Shown piece by piece: positions 1-8,524 of a DNA stretch of 26,508 bases. The position numbers and the translations under genes were made by a program. How positions within the stretch are numbered: the stretch's first letter is position 1; each line of letters begins with the position of its first letter. This DNA comes from Bacteroidales bacterium UBA1204 (GTDB lineage Bacteria > Bacteroidota > Bacteroidia > Bacteroidales > F082), in assembly GCA_002310075.1 (NCBI GenBank), contig DBXU01000152.1:2225-28732 (forward strand), given 5' to 3'. The notes below the pieces were generated by a model, which was given only the letters and a program-made list of their open reading frames with translations, ran no database searches and was not told the origin of the DNA.

Positions 1-623
1 AGCGACACCACCTTATTATAATGCACATTGCGGATGGCGAGGTCGGGATAGGAAACCGTGTCGCCCAAAACTATAGTATGAATGGGGAACGGGAAGTCCT
101 CCGCCACCAACTCCGGCTCGAAGCCACGGTTATAGATGCCATCGGAAAAGAGCAGCACCGCGCCCACATTACGCTTGTAATACCTTCTATCCAATGTCTT
201 TATGAGCGATGACAAGTCCGTCAGTTGGTCGGAGAAATCGAGTCGATCGAAATCGCGGACATCCTCACCGAAGAGGTATTCATCCACTTGGAAATCAGCG
301 TTCAAGTCTTTCCTAAATTGTTCAAACTGGGCCTGATACTCATTTTTGTAGAAAGCGGAATCTTTACAAAGGACGACGGACGAAGAATTGTCGTGCGCAA
401 GGATGATCGTTGGCGTCTCCACCGAACTGAATTTCTGCCGGATAAGCGGATTGAAGAGCAGCAAGACTACCAATCCCACCATCAAGGTCCGGAGTACGAA
501 CAAGATGACATTCAATGCTTTGCCATAGTGTTGTTTCTTGTTGCGGACATACAACAATGTGGCCGCCGCCAAACCAGCCAGCAGCGACAAAGCTAACATC
601 CAAATAGGAATTCCGATATTCAT
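1..623 (-). CDS. VWA-type membrane protein, N-terminal part (cut by window edge)
   Basis: The minus strand is open from an ATG at 623 down to base 1, giving 207 codons without a stop; the rest of the gene lies outside the window. Two hydrophobic segments are visible at about residues 8-25 and 38-60, followed by a soluble region. Residues 78-82 read DNSSS, which fits the DxSxS metal-ion-dependent adhesion site of von Willebrand factor A domains, and further on there is a VLLFSDGIYN stretch typical of the VWA strand that ends in SDG. Bacteroidetes carry a family of large membrane proteins with two N-terminal helices followed by a VWA-like domain, and this matches it. The function of the family is not known to me. 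A consensus -7 element sits 16 bases upstream. The gene is divergent from the glycosyltransferase unit. The start is supported by the promoter and by the hydrophobic segment that follows it. Confidence 0.75.
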   Translation of the reverse strand, partial: MNIGIPIWMLALSLLAGLAAATLLYVRNKKQHYGKALNVILFVLRTLMVGLVVLLLFNPLIRQKFSSVETPTIILAHDNSSSVVLCKDSAFYKNEYQAQFEQFRKDLNADFQVDEYLFGEDVRDFDRLDFSDQLTDLSSLIKTLDRRYYKRNVGAVLLFSDGIYNRGFEPELVAEDFPFPIHTIVLGDTVSYPDLAIRNVHYNKVVS

Positions 624-638
624 CTTTTCGAAAAGTCT

Positions 639-647
639 GCAAAAATA
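639..647 (-). promoter_or_regulatory. Bacteroidetes -7 element for the VWA-type gene
   Basis: Read on the minus strand this is TATTTTTGC, an exact match to TAnnTTTG plus C. It lies 15 bases before the ATG at 623. No clear -33 TTTG was found at the usual spacing. Confidence 0.5.
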
Positions 648-659
648 AGAAAAAAAGCC

Positions 660-668
660 TAATTTTGC
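660..668 (+). promoter_or_regulatory. Bacteroidetes -7 element for the glycosyltransferase unit
   Basis: TAATTTTGC matches the TAnnTTTG consensus and ends 15 bases before the ATG at 684. It is almost back to back with the divergent -7 element at 639-647. Confidence 0.5.
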
Positions 669-683
669 GGAAAAATTGCGTCC

Positions 684-1448
684 ATGAACAGCATTTCGGT
701 CGTCATCATCACCTTCAACGAGGAGCGTAACATCAAACGCTGCCTTGATTCGGTAGTGCCCATTGCCGACGAAATCATTGTCGTGGACTCACATTCCACC
801 GATGCGACCGAAGCCATCTGCGACCGTTATGGTGTGAAGTTCTTCACCCAAGATTGGCTTGGCTATATTGACCAAAAAAACCTCGCAAACGACCTTGCCA
901 CCTGCGATTATATCCTCTCTATCGATGCCGACGAAGCTCTATCCGAAGAGCTGACAAATTCCATCCAGAAGATTAAGAACCAAGATGTTGGAAACAAGGC
1001 TTTTTCCATGAACCGACTGATGAACTATTGTGGGAAATGGATTCGCCACTGTGGTTGGTACCCTGATACGAAAGTCAGGATTTTCAAGCGGGGACAAGCG
1101 GAATGGACTGGGAAGAAGGTCCACGAAACACTTTCGTTGGCACAAAGCACTGAAATCGAGCACCTTGATGGAGACCTGCTCCATTATTCGTTTTACACCG
1201 TGGAAGAACACCGCCGCCAAAACGAGAAATTTGCACGCCTTTCCGCCGAGGAAATCGTGGAAGCAGGCAAAAAAACGACCCTGTTTAAGGCCTATTCACA
1301 CACCGCGTGGCGCTTCATCCGTGACTTCATCTTCAACACCGGATTCATGGATGGAAGCACCGGCTTGACCATTTGCAAAATCAATGCAAAAGGCGTTTGG
1401 CTTAAATACAAAACAGCTATCAAACTCGCTCAAAATCAGATAAAATGA
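684..1448 (+). CDS. Family 2 glycosyltransferase, WaaE/KdtX-like
   Basis: This 254-residue protein has a GT-A fold signature. The N-terminus (SVVIITFNEERNIKRCLDSV) is the nucleotide-binding strand and loop of family 2 transferases, and SIDADEAL carries the DxD-type metal and sugar-nucleotide site near residue 93. The overall pattern, including EIIVVDSHSTDAT, a tryptophan-rich middle and a short C-terminus, resembles the WaaE/KdtX group that adds a glucose to the lipopolysaccharide inner core. The exact sugar cannot be read from sequence. No signal peptide is present, so it should act at the cytoplasmic face of the inner membrane. Its stop overlaps the start of the next gene (ATGA at 1445-1448), so the two are probably translationally coupled and work in the same cell-surface glycan pathway. 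Confidence 0.9.
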   Translation: MNSISVVIITFNEERNIKRCLDSVVPIADEIIVVDSHSTDATEAICDRYGVKFFTQDWLGYIDQKNLANDLATCDYILSIDADEALSEELTNSIQKIKNQDVGNKAFSMNRLMNYCGKWIRHCGWYPDTKVRIFKRGQAEWTGKKVHETLSLAQSTEIEHLDGDLLHYSFYTVEEHRRQNEKFARLSAEEIVEAGKKTTLFKAYSHTAWRFIRDFIFNTGFMDGSTGLTICKINAKGVWLKYKTAIKLAQNQIK

Positions 1449-2563
1449 GGATAGGATACGATGCAAAACGAGCTTTCAACAACCATCGCGGCTTGGGTAA
1501 CTACAGCCGCGAGACCCTTCGTATTTTGGCATCACATTTCCCTGACTTGCAATTGAATTTGTTCACTCCAAAAATCGATTCAAGCATTGGTTTTGATTGC
1601 CCACAAAACGCTAACATCATCCAGCCGAAGCGCCATTTCATGACTTCTCTTTGGCGCACTTTCGGCATCACAAAAGAAGCGGAAAGGTGCCACCTCGACC
1701 TCTATCACGGCCTCAGCCACGAACTGCCCGTCGGCATTGAAAAGACATGCATACCAACGGTGGTGACCATGCATGACCTCATCTTTATTCGGCATCCCGA
1801 GCTCTACCCTTTCATTGATAGAACATTTTACAAAACCAAATATCTGCGTAGTTGTCGTGTTGCTGATCGTATCATCGCAGTCAGCCAACAGACCAAAAAT
1901 GACCTAATAGAACTGGCCAATATCAGAGAAGAGAAAATCTCTGTCGTTTACCAAGGTTGTCATCCATTGTTTTGCAATCATTTGTCAGAAAGCCAGAAGG
2001 AGATCGTCAAAAACAAATACCACTTGCCAGACACTTTCCTGCTCAACGTAGGTGCCATCGAGCCACGCAAGAACCAATTATTGATTCTGAAAGCCCTTAA
2101 AGCCAAAGCTCTCGACATTCCATTGGTCATTGCAGGAAGAAAAACAGAATATATCACCGAGCTTCAACAGTTTATTACCCGAAACCAACTTGAAAAACAA
2201 GTCTTCGTTTTGCCTAATGTTGATTTTGACGATTTGCCAGCGCTCTATCAAAGTGCTTTTCTGTTTATCTATCCATCACAATATGAAGGTTTTGGCATAC
2301 CAGTTGTTGAAGCCCTTCAAAGTTGTGTGCCCGTCATCGCCGCCAAAGGAAGCTGTCTCGAGGAGAGCGGGGGACCTGGCAGCTGTTATGTCTCACCCGA
2401 TGATGCGGACGAACTTGCCGAGCAAATTACAACTATCCTACAAAACAATGAGTTGAGAAGCAGTATGATTGTGCAGGGCAAGACCTATGCAAGCCAGTTT
2501 TCGGACAAGTCCATAGCCAATCATCTCATGCAGATTTATACCGAACTCACAGGATTAAAATAA
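1445..2563 (+). CDS. Glycosyltransferase, family 4 / GT-B type
   Basis: A 372-residue GT-B glycosyltransferase. The N-terminal domain starts MRIGYDAKRAF and holds an RGLGNYSRE acceptor-side loop typical of mannosyl- or glucosyltransferases of family 4. The C-terminal domain contains VGAIEPRKNQ (start of the second Rossmann domain) and EGFGIPVVEAL, which is the ExFGxxxxE nucleotide-sugar binding motif. It overlaps the upstream glycosyltransferase by four bases and sits six bases ahead of the tsaC-like gene. It probably adds a hexose to a surface polysaccharide or lipopolysaccharide core; donor and acceptor are not determinable. There is no membrane segment, so it should be cytoplasmic or membrane-associated. 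Confidence 0.92.
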   Translation: MRIGYDAKRAFNNHRGLGNYSRETLRILASHFPDLQLNLFTPKIDSSIGFDCPQNANIIQPKRHFMTSLWRTFGITKEAERCHLDLYHGLSHELPVGIEKTCIPTVVTMHDLIFIRHPELYPFIDRTFYKTKYLRSCRVADRIIAVSQQTKNDLIELANIREEKISVVYQGCHPLFCNHLSESQKEIVKNKYHLPDTFLLNVGAIEPRKNQLLILKALKAKALDIPLVIAGRKTEYITELQQFITRNQLEKQVFVLPNVDFDDLPALYQSAFLFIYPSQYEGFGIPVVEALQSCVPVIAAKGSCLEESGGPGSCYVSPDDADELAEQITTILQNNELRSSMIVQGKTYASQFSDKSIANHLMQIYTELTGLK

Positions 2564-2569
2564 AACAAT

Positions 2570-3157
2570 ATGAACCAAACAATAACAGACAACACTTTTG
2601 AAGAAGAAGTACAGCGCACTGTTGCCGTACTGAAAGCCGGAAAGACCATCCTCTACCCCACCGACACCATCTGGGGTGTGGGTTGCGACGCCACCAACAA
2701 CAAAGCCTGCCTGCGGGTTTACGCTGTCAAGCAGCGCCCGCTCAACAAAAGCCTCATCATCCTTGTCGATTCAGTGGAAAGGCTTCAGGATTATGTGGTC
2801 AACGTTCCAGCCATCGCCTACGACCTCATCAAGGGCGCCAAGAATCCTCTGAGCATCATCTATCCCGAAAGCAAGAATTTGGCCAAGGCCGTTTCCGATG
2901 ACAAGAGCATCTGCATACGTGTGGTTGACAACGAGTTTTGCAAGGAAGTCATCCGCCGTTTAGGAAAGCCCATCACTTCCACATCGGCCAACCTAACCGG
3001 ACAACCTTCATCGATGATTTACAACGACATCTGCGATGAAATCAAAAACTCGGTCGATTATGTAGTACAACTCTATCACGACAGTTTCTGCAAGCCCAAA
3101 AGCTCAACCATCATCAAGCTGAATGAAGACAATACTTTTGAGATTTTGAGACAGTAA
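2570..3157 (+). CDS. tsaC: L-threonylcarbamoyladenylate synthase (TsaC/Sua5/YrdC family)
   Basis: A 195-residue single YrdC-like domain. Visible family motifs are LYPTDTIWGVG near the N-terminus, the basic KQRPLNK nucleotide and threonine-binding segment, and TSTSANLTGQP, the conserved SxSAN loop. Enzymes of this family make threonylcarbamoyl-AMP from threonine, bicarbonate and ATP for the t6A37 modification of ANN-decoding tRNAs. Length fits the short TsaC form rather than the longer Sua5 form, since no extra C-terminal Sua5 domain is present. The paralogue YciO is an alternative, but the RPxxK arrangement favours TsaC. It is the last gene of the glycosyltransferase unit, six bases after the preceding stop; the link to glycan synthesis looks like simple co-transcription. 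Confidence 0.87.
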   Translation: MNQTITDNTFEEEVQRTVAVLKAGKTILYPTDTIWGVGCDATNNKACLRVYAVKQRPLNKSLIILVDSVERLQDYVVNVPAIAYDLIKGAKNPLSIIYPESKNLAKAVSDDKSICIRVVDNEFCKEVIRRLGKPITSTSANLTGQPSSMIYNDICDEIKNSVDYVVQLYHDSFCKPKSSTIIKLNEDNTFEILRQ

Positions 3158-3171
3158 TCATTTGCTTTTTT

Positions 3172-3180
3172 TACCTTTGC
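3172..3180 (+). promoter_or_regulatory. Bacteroidetes -7 element for the S41 protease
   Basis: TACCTTTGC is a perfect TAnnTTTG plus C match, 23 bases before the ATG at 3204. A TTTG at 3145-3148, inside the end of the upstream gene, is a possible -33 partner although the 23-base spacer is slightly longer than usual. Confidence 0.6.
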
Positions 3181-3203
3181 GCCCCTAAAACATCATTTTT
3201 TCC

Positions 3204-4820
3204 ATGAAATCATTGAAAATGTTTTTCTTGGCCATTGTCTGCCTTTTTGCGATGGCAGCAACCGCCCAGCAACCCAAACCCCAACAGCCTCAAACCAAGG
3301 CTCAGATGAACGCCCAAAAACTGGCTACGACACTCTATCTCATCGAAAACTTTTATGTCGACACAGCCAATACTGACAAGTTGACCGAAGACGCCATTAT
3401 TGCCACGCTGAAAGAACTCGATCCCCACTCGGCATACATTTCAAAGAAAGATGTAGAGAAGGCCAACGAGCCCCTTGTGGGTAGTTTCGAGGGCATCGGC
3501 GTGACCTTCCAGCTGATCCGCGACACCATTACCGTCATCAGTCCAACGGCTGGTGGTCCCTCCGAAAAGGTGGGTATCATGGCTGGCGACCAGTTCATCA
3601 AGATCGATGGAGAGGACTCCTTCGGAAAGAAGGTCGACAACGAATATGTACAGAAACACCTACGAGGCAAGAAAGGCACCAAGGTCACAGTGAGTGTGAA
3701 GCGCGGCAACGACCCTGAACTCATTGACTTCGAAATCATCCGCGACAAAATCCCGTTGAACAGTATCAACGCTGCCTATATGCTCAGCAACCATGTCGGC
3801 TACATCAAACTTGACCGCTTTGCGCAAGAGTCGACGCAAGAGTTCATGGAAGCCCTCGCCAAACTTCAAGCTCAAGGTATGGAGTCGCTCATCTTCGACC
3901 TTCGCGGCAATACAGGCGGCTATCTAAATACCGCTATCGACTTGGTAGATCAGTTCATCACCGAGAACAAGCTCATCGTCTTCACCGAAGGCACACACTC
4001 GCCCCGCCAGGAATGGAGAAGCAAAGCTTCTGGACTGTACACTACGGGCAAGCTGGTGGTCCTCATCGACGAAGGTTCAGCCTCGGCTAGCGAGATTCTT
4101 TCAGGTGCCATCCAAGACCACGATCGTGGTGTGGTAATTGGTCGACGCTCATTCGGAAAGGGCTTGGTACAAAGGCCATTTAATCTGCCTGACGGCGCAG
4201 TCATCCGCCTCACCACCTCACGCTACCATACACCTTCAGGCAGATGCATACAGCGTCCCTATGAAAAAGGTGTCGAAGACTATGCCAAGGAGATGGTCAA
4301 ACGCCTCGAACATGGCGAATATTACCACGCTGACAGCATCCACTTCCCCGACTCGTTGAAATACAAGACTGATGGCGGCCGTACCGTCTATGGCGGTGGC
4401 GGCATCATGCCCGACATTTTCATTCCCGTTGACACGGCCTACAACAGCAAACTTTACACCAACCTCGTCCGCAAAGGCGCCTTGAACCGCTTCACCACCG
4501 ACTACGGCCTTAAGCACCGTGATGCCATCAAGACACAATATGGCGATTTCGACCATTTCAACGAGAACTTCACCGTTGGCCAAGACATTATTGACGGCCT
4601 AAAAGCCGCAGCCAAAGAATCAAAGGTGGAATGGAACGAGGAACAGTTCAAGCGCTCCGAAAAGTTCCTGCTCCTCCAGACGAAAGCCTTGATTGCCCGC
4701 AACGTCTGGGAGACGCAGCAATACTACCAAGTAATGTCTTCTGCCGACCCAGGCATCCAAAAGGCATTGGAAGTCCTTGGCCATGAAAAAGAGTACACAC
4801 GTATTCTAAAAGGCAAGTAG
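3204..4820 (+). CDS. C-terminal processing peptidase, S41 family (CtpA/Prc-like)
   Basis: A 538-residue exported serine protease. A signal peptide spans residues 1-21, with cleavage expected after ATA before QQP. A PDZ domain occupies about residues 95-175 (FEGIGVTF to VSVKRG), and the S41 catalytic core follows with IFDLRGNTGGYL, GSASASEILSG and RRSFGKGLVQ. The serine/lysine dyad should be S294 and K319, 25 residues apart, the spacing known for CtpA-type enzymes. These proteases trim or degrade envelope proteins from their C-terminus in the periplasm. The gene has its own consensus promoter and is followed by a T-rich stretch without a clear hairpin. The region after the catalytic core (about residues 400-538) is the variable C-terminal extension common in Bacteroidetes homologues. 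It lies just upstream of the gingipain-like gene, but separate promoters argue against a dedicated functional link. Confidence 0.93.
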   Translation: MKSLKMFFLAIVCLFAMAATAQQPKPQQPQTKAQMNAQKLATTLYLIENFYVDTANTDKLTEDAIIATLKELDPHSAYISKKDVEKANEPLVGSFEGIGVTFQLIRDTITVISPTAGGPSEKVGIMAGDQFIKIDGEDSFGKKVDNEYVQKHLRGKKGTKVTVSVKRGNDPELIDFEIIRDKIPLNSINAAYMLSNHVGYIKLDRFAQESTQEFMEALAKLQAQGMESLIFDLRGNTGGYLNTAIDLVDQFITENKLIVFTEGTHSPRQEWRSKASGLYTTGKLVVLIDEGSASASEILSGAIQDHDRGVVIGRRSFGKGLVQRPFNLPDGAVIRLTTSRYHTPSGRCIQRPYEKGVEDYAKEMVKRLEHGEYYHADSIHFPDSLKYKTDGGRTVYGGGGIMPDIFIPVDTAYNSKLYTNLVRKGALNRFTTDYGLKHRDAIKTQYGDFDHFNENFTVGQDIIDGLKAAAKESKVEWNEEQFKRSEKFLLLQTKALIARNVWETQQYYQVMSSADPGIQKALEVLGHEKEYTRILKGK

Positions 4821-4882
4821 TTTTTTTAATTTCATCAGTAACTTTTTTCCGTTTTTAACGTATTATTAATCGGAAATATTTC

Positions 4883-4891
4883 TAATTTTGC
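4883..4891 (+). promoter_or_regulatory. Bacteroidetes -7 element for the Kgp-like gene
   Basis: TAATTTTGC matches the TAnnTTTG consensus. It implies an AT-rich 5' untranslated leader of roughly 60 bases before the ATG at 4959, the longest leader of the exported-protease genes here. Confidence 0.5.
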
Positions 4892-4958
4892 CGTTTCGGA
4901 AATCTTTCCTCTTAAGTAACAATTAACAAATTCAATATCAACTAATTAAATTTAAAAA

Positions 4959-7900
4959 ATGAAGAAATTCCGTTTACTCAGTGCAGCATTCCTGATGATG
5001 GGTCTGCTGTTTGGCACCCAAGTGATGGCCCAGCACATCGAACTTGGCGTTGCCAAGTCGGCACAAAGTTGTGCCAACGTGACTGACGAAGGCTTCACTG
5101 CCTCCTTCTCTTTCAGCAGCATCGACGCCACTGAAGTCGCTACTGAAAAAGGCGTGTTCTCCACCCTCACGATGGACAACACCTATCCCGCCGGCAATGT
5201 GGGCGAGCCCTCACTGCCTGCAGCCAACAAGCTTATCGCCATCCCTTACGGTGTCAGCAACGTCACCGTCGAGGTGAAGAGCTTCAGCACGAAAGTCTAC
5301 AATCTCGCCGACTTCGGCATCAAGACGATCTATCCCCAACAAGCTCCGCTCTTCAAGAATCAGAAGCCTGAGGACGTGCCTTTTGCCTACAATGCGAAGG
5401 CCTATGCCGCCAAAGGCTTTGCCGAGCGTCCCCTCGCCCAGGTGAAGATCCAAGGCACGATGCGTGGCATCCAAGTTGGCGCCCTGACGGTGAACCCCGT
5501 ACAATACGATCCTGCTACCAACAGCATCCGCGTATACAACGACATCGAAGTTGAAGTTCGTTACAGCCAATATGACAAATCCACTTCTTACAACGAGTTT
5601 GCCAGAACCTTCAGCCCCTATTTCGCTGGTGTCTACGGCCAAATGTTCAACTGGCGCGACGACGTGTACGACGAGCACCCCGACCTGTGGCAGTCGCCCG
5701 TGAAGATGCTGGTCATTGCCGACCGTATGTTTGAAAGCACTTTGCAGGAGTGGCTCGCTTGGAAGACCACCAAGGGTATCTACCTGAACGTACACTACAC
5801 CGATGAAACCGGCAACACCGCTTCGGCCATCCGTGCCTTCATCCAAGACGAGTATTCGAAAGACGCTCCCACCTTCCTGATGATCGTGGGCGACAAGAAC
5901 CAAGTAGCCGCCAGCGCTACGGGCAGCCAGACGAACTGCGTCACCGACCTGCAATACTCCAGCGTCGACGGCGACCAGTTCCCCGACATGTACCACAGCC
6001 GTCTGTCGGCCGAGACCACGGCACAGCTGGCCAACATGCTGAACAAGGCTCTGGAATATGAGCAATACACCATGCCCGACCCGAGCTATCTGAACAACGT
6101 GCTCCTCATCGCCGGTGAAGACAGCGGTTATGGCGTCACTGTGGGTCGTCCCACGATTTGGTACGCCACCAACTACTACTACAACCCCGAGCACGGCTAC
6201 GATGAAGTCCATGAGTTCAGCCACGGCACCTACACCAACTGCTACAGCTATCTGAACACCGGCGTCGGTTTCGCCAACTACACCGCCCACGGCAGCCAGA
6301 CCAGCTGGGCCGGTCCTGAATTCAACGTCAACAACGTCAACAGCCTGACCAACGAGCACAAGTACTTCCTCGCTATCGGCAACTGCTGCCAGTCGGGCGA
6401 CTGGGGCTACGGCACCTGCTTCGGTGAAGCCATGGTGCGCGCCGAGAACAAGGGCGCCTACGCCTACATCGGCTCCTGCCCCAACACCACTTGGTACAAC
6501 GACTATTACTTCGGCGTGGGTGCCACGGCCCGTCACGACGGCACGATGCCCACTTACGAAGAGACAACGATGGGTCTATATGACGCCATCTGGGACGACG
6601 ATGCCTACAACACCGTCACCTCTTACCTGTTCATCGGTAACCTCGCCGGCAACGCTGCCCAGGCCCTCGGTTATGAGATGCACTCGCAAACGCTTTACTA
6701 CTGGCAAGCCTACCACGTGTTGGGCGACGGTTCCATCATGCCCTTCCGCGTGCAGCCCACCGAGAACAACGTGAGCCACATGCCCACCGTTCCGATTGGC
6801 ATGGACTTCTTCACTGTGAGCGCTGATCCCGGTTCCTACGTTGGCATCACCAAAGACGGCGTCCTTTATGGCGCTGGTATGATTGGTGAAACCGGCACTG
6901 CCGACATTCAAATCAACCCCATCACTAGCGGCGGCGACGTCACCATTTGCGTGACACATCCTCAACGCATTCCTTACATCAGCACGATTCCTGCCGCTGC
7001 TATGGAAGGCGCTTACATTTCCGTCAACAGCTACACTCCTGCCAATGTCCATGTAGGCGATGAGACTACGATGAGCGTAACCTTCAAGAACGTGGGCACA
7101 CAAGCCACTAATGGCACCACCAACATCTCTCTGTCATGCGATAACGACGACCTGACCATCAACCAAGGCACCGGTTCCTTCGACAGTTTGGATCCTGACG
7201 CCACGATTCAGGTGGACGGTTTCAGCTACAGCATCGCCGAGGGCGTAGCCGATGGCACCAGATTCACCATCAACATCACCGCTACTTGCGGCAGCGATAC
7301 TTGGGAAGGCAAAGCCGTCATCACAGCTGGCGAAGCCGTCCTGCAATATGAAGCCATGTCAGCTGGCGGATTCGTTCCTGGCGAAACCATCACCATCACT
7401 GCTTCGTTCAAGAATACCGGACACTATATGGCCACCAACGCCATCGCCAGCATCGCATCGGCAAGCGAATATGTCACCCTCGTGAACGAAACCTATGAAG
7501 TTGGCACCATCGACCCGAGCGGTATCGCCACCTGCATCTTCAACGTTACTGTGGCCGCCGACTGCCCTGAAACCGAACAACTGCCCTTCACATTCACCTT
7601 GAACGCCGATGGCGGCCTGGTTGCCGAAGGCACTGGCGTTGTTAAGAACGCCTGCAATGTTGTCTTTGAACTTCACGACTCATATTCAGGCAACGATGGC
7701 TGGAACGGTGCCAGCTTGACCGTCAGTTTCAGCGATGGAACCCCATCACAAAACATGACTATCGAGAACGGTAGCAACGCTGCCACCTACATTATCGAAA
7801 TCGGTAACGGTGTTCATGTCACCCTCAACTGGAACAGTGGCAGTTGGGACCAAGAGTGCTCGTTCATCGTCCGCTACGAAGACGGTGATGAGATTTACAA

Positions 7901-8456
7901 CTGCACTTCCGTCCACAGTGGTCTGCTCTATGAATTTGACTGCAACTGCGCTGGTGGCGCTCCTGTTAGCACCTACAGCCCAGTCGAGAACCTGGCTGCC
8001 GACGTGGTGGAAGGCACTGTGACCTTAACATGGGACGCTCCCGAAGGCGCCATCAACTTCATCATCAACCGTAATGGCATCCAAGTCGCTCAGACTGCAG
8101 AGCCCAGCTATATCGACGTAGTGACAACAGAAGATCCTTACACTTACTGCGTCATCGCTGAATATGCCGACGGCACCAGCATCCCCGAATGCATCGTGGT
8201 CAAAGCAGAACTTAGTATTGATGAAACCGAGGCCGAATTTGCTATTTATCCTAACCCCGTCAACAACACCTTATATATCAACGGCGGCAATGCCAAGTTC
8301 AACTATGAGATGTACAATGGCATGGGTCAGAGAGTCGCCAGCGGCAATGCCACAGGCAACACGCAAATTAGCGTCAACGATATGATGAAGGGCGTTTACT
8401 TCCTCCGCATCACCACTGGCACTCAGGTGCGCGTGGAAAAGGTTGTGGTGGAATAA
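4959..8456 (+). CDS. Lysine-gingipain-like (C25) secreted cysteine protease with T9SS sorting domain
   Basis: A 1165-residue multidomain protease. Order: signal peptide (1-24, cleavage after VMA), a propeptide to about residue 233, the C25 catalytic domain to about 590, an Ig-like domain, a duplicated CARDB-like region from about 690, a cysteine-containing module with SYSGNDGWNG, an FN3 domain (about 1009-1085) and a type A T9SS sorting domain (about 1094-1165, starting FAIYPNPVNN). Residues D388, H444 and C477 fall exactly at the positions I recall for the Kgp triad, and the flanking TAHGSQTSW and AIGNCC motifs match Kgp more than Rgp. T442 and D515 correspond to the residues that give Kgp its lysine preference. 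R233-D234 is a plausible zymogen cleavage site like R228-D229 of Kgp. The protein should be translocated by T9SS and anchored on or released from the cell surface. It is followed by a strong terminator. Lysine specificity is inferred. Confidence 0.93.
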   Translation: MKKFRLLSAAFLMMGLLFGTQVMAQHIELGVAKSAQSCANVTDEGFTASFSFSSIDATEVATEKGVFSTLTMDNTYPAGNVGEPSLPAANKLIAIPYGVSNVTVEVKSFSTKVYNLADFGIKTIYPQQAPLFKNQKPEDVPFAYNAKAYAAKGFAERPLAQVKIQGTMRGIQVGALTVNPVQYDPATNSIRVYNDIEVEVRYSQYDKSTSYNEFARTFSPYFAGVYGQMFNWRDDVYDEHPDLWQSPVKMLVIADRMFESTLQEWLAWKTTKGIYLNVHYTDETGNTASAIRAFIQDEYSKDAPTFLMIVGDKNQVAASATGSQTNCVTDLQYSSVDGDQFPDMYHSRLSAETTAQLANMLNKALEYEQYTMPDPSYLNNVLLIAGEDSGYGVTVGRPTIWYATNYYYNPEHGYDEVHEFSHGTYTNCYSYLNTGVGFANYTAHGSQTSWAGPEFNVNNVNSLTNEHKYFLAIGNCCQSGDWGYGTCFGEAMVRAENKGAYAYIGSCPNTTWYNDYYFGVGATARHDGTMPTYEETTMGLYDAIWDDDAYNTVTSYLFIGNLAGNAAQALGYEMHSQTLYYWQAYHVLGDGSIMPFRVQPTENNVSHMPTVPIGMDFFTVSADPGSYVGITKDGVLYGAGMIGETGTADIQINPITSGGDVTICVTHPQRIPYISTIPAAAMEGAYISVNSYTPANVHVGDETTMSVTFKNVGTQATNGTTNISLSCDNDDLTINQGTGSFDSLDPDATIQVDGFSYSIAEGVADGTRFTINITATCGSDTWEGKAVITAGEAVLQYEAMSAGGFVPGETITITASFKNTGHYMATNAIASIASASEYVTLVNETYEVGTIDPSGIATCIFNVTVAADCPETEQLPFTFTLNADGGLVAEGTGVVKNACNVVFELHDSYSGNDGWNGASLTVSFSDGTPSQNMTIENGSNAATYIIEIGNGVHVTLNWNSGSWDQECSFIVRYEDGDEIYNCTSVHSGLLYEFDCNCAGGAPVSTYSPVENLAADVVEGTVTLTWDAPEGAINFIINRNGIQVAQTAEPSYIDVVTTEDPYTYCVIAEYADGTSIPECIVVKAELSIDETEAEFAIYPNPVNNTLYINGGNAKFNYEMYNGMGQRVASGNATGNTQISVNDMMKGVYFLRITTGTQVRVEKVVVE

Positions 8457-8509
8457 CAACCTCAACTATATGAAAAGAAAAAGCCGCTCAATCGAGCGGC
8501 TTTTTCTTT
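7032..8509 (+). repeat. C-terminal module and terminator shared with the Rgp-like gene (copy 1)
   Basis: From the YTP motif at residue 692 to the stop, and on into the terminator, this copy can be aligned along its length with the stretch starting at 11438. Protein similarity is moderate at the start and very high towards the end, where long words such as NCTSVHSGLLYEFDCNC are identical. The first bases after the stop (AACAACCTC) and the hairpin core are also shared. Confidence 0.85.
8474..8509. terminator. Intrinsic terminator between convergent genes
   Basis: Two perfectly complementary 16-base arms (8474-8489 and 8494-8509) flank a four-base loop; the GC core is GCCGCTC/GAGCGGC and it is bordered by A-rich and T-rich tracts. 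Because of the flanking A and T tracts it can act in both directions, serving the Kgp-like gene and the convergent TerB/J-domain gene. Confidence 0.9.
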
Positions 8510-8524
8510 ATTACCATACTCCAT

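Noticed and set aside
225..642. Open frames at 225-596 (plus) and 364-642 (minus)
   Set aside because: Both are in other frames of the VWA-type membrane protein, whose frame is open to the window edge with two membrane helices and a MIDAS motif.
5211..6536. Open frame of 441 codons on the minus strand inside the Kgp-like gene
   Set aside because: It lies wholly antisense to a clearly coding catalytic domain, has a valine, alanine and glycine-biased composition expected from the reverse frame, and has no promoter or recognisable motif.
6424..7103. Additional frames within the Kgp-like gene (6424-6774 plus, 6576-7103 minus)
   Set aside because: They are low-complexity shadows of the coding frame, rich in T, P, R and S or in V, G and A, with no supporting start signals.
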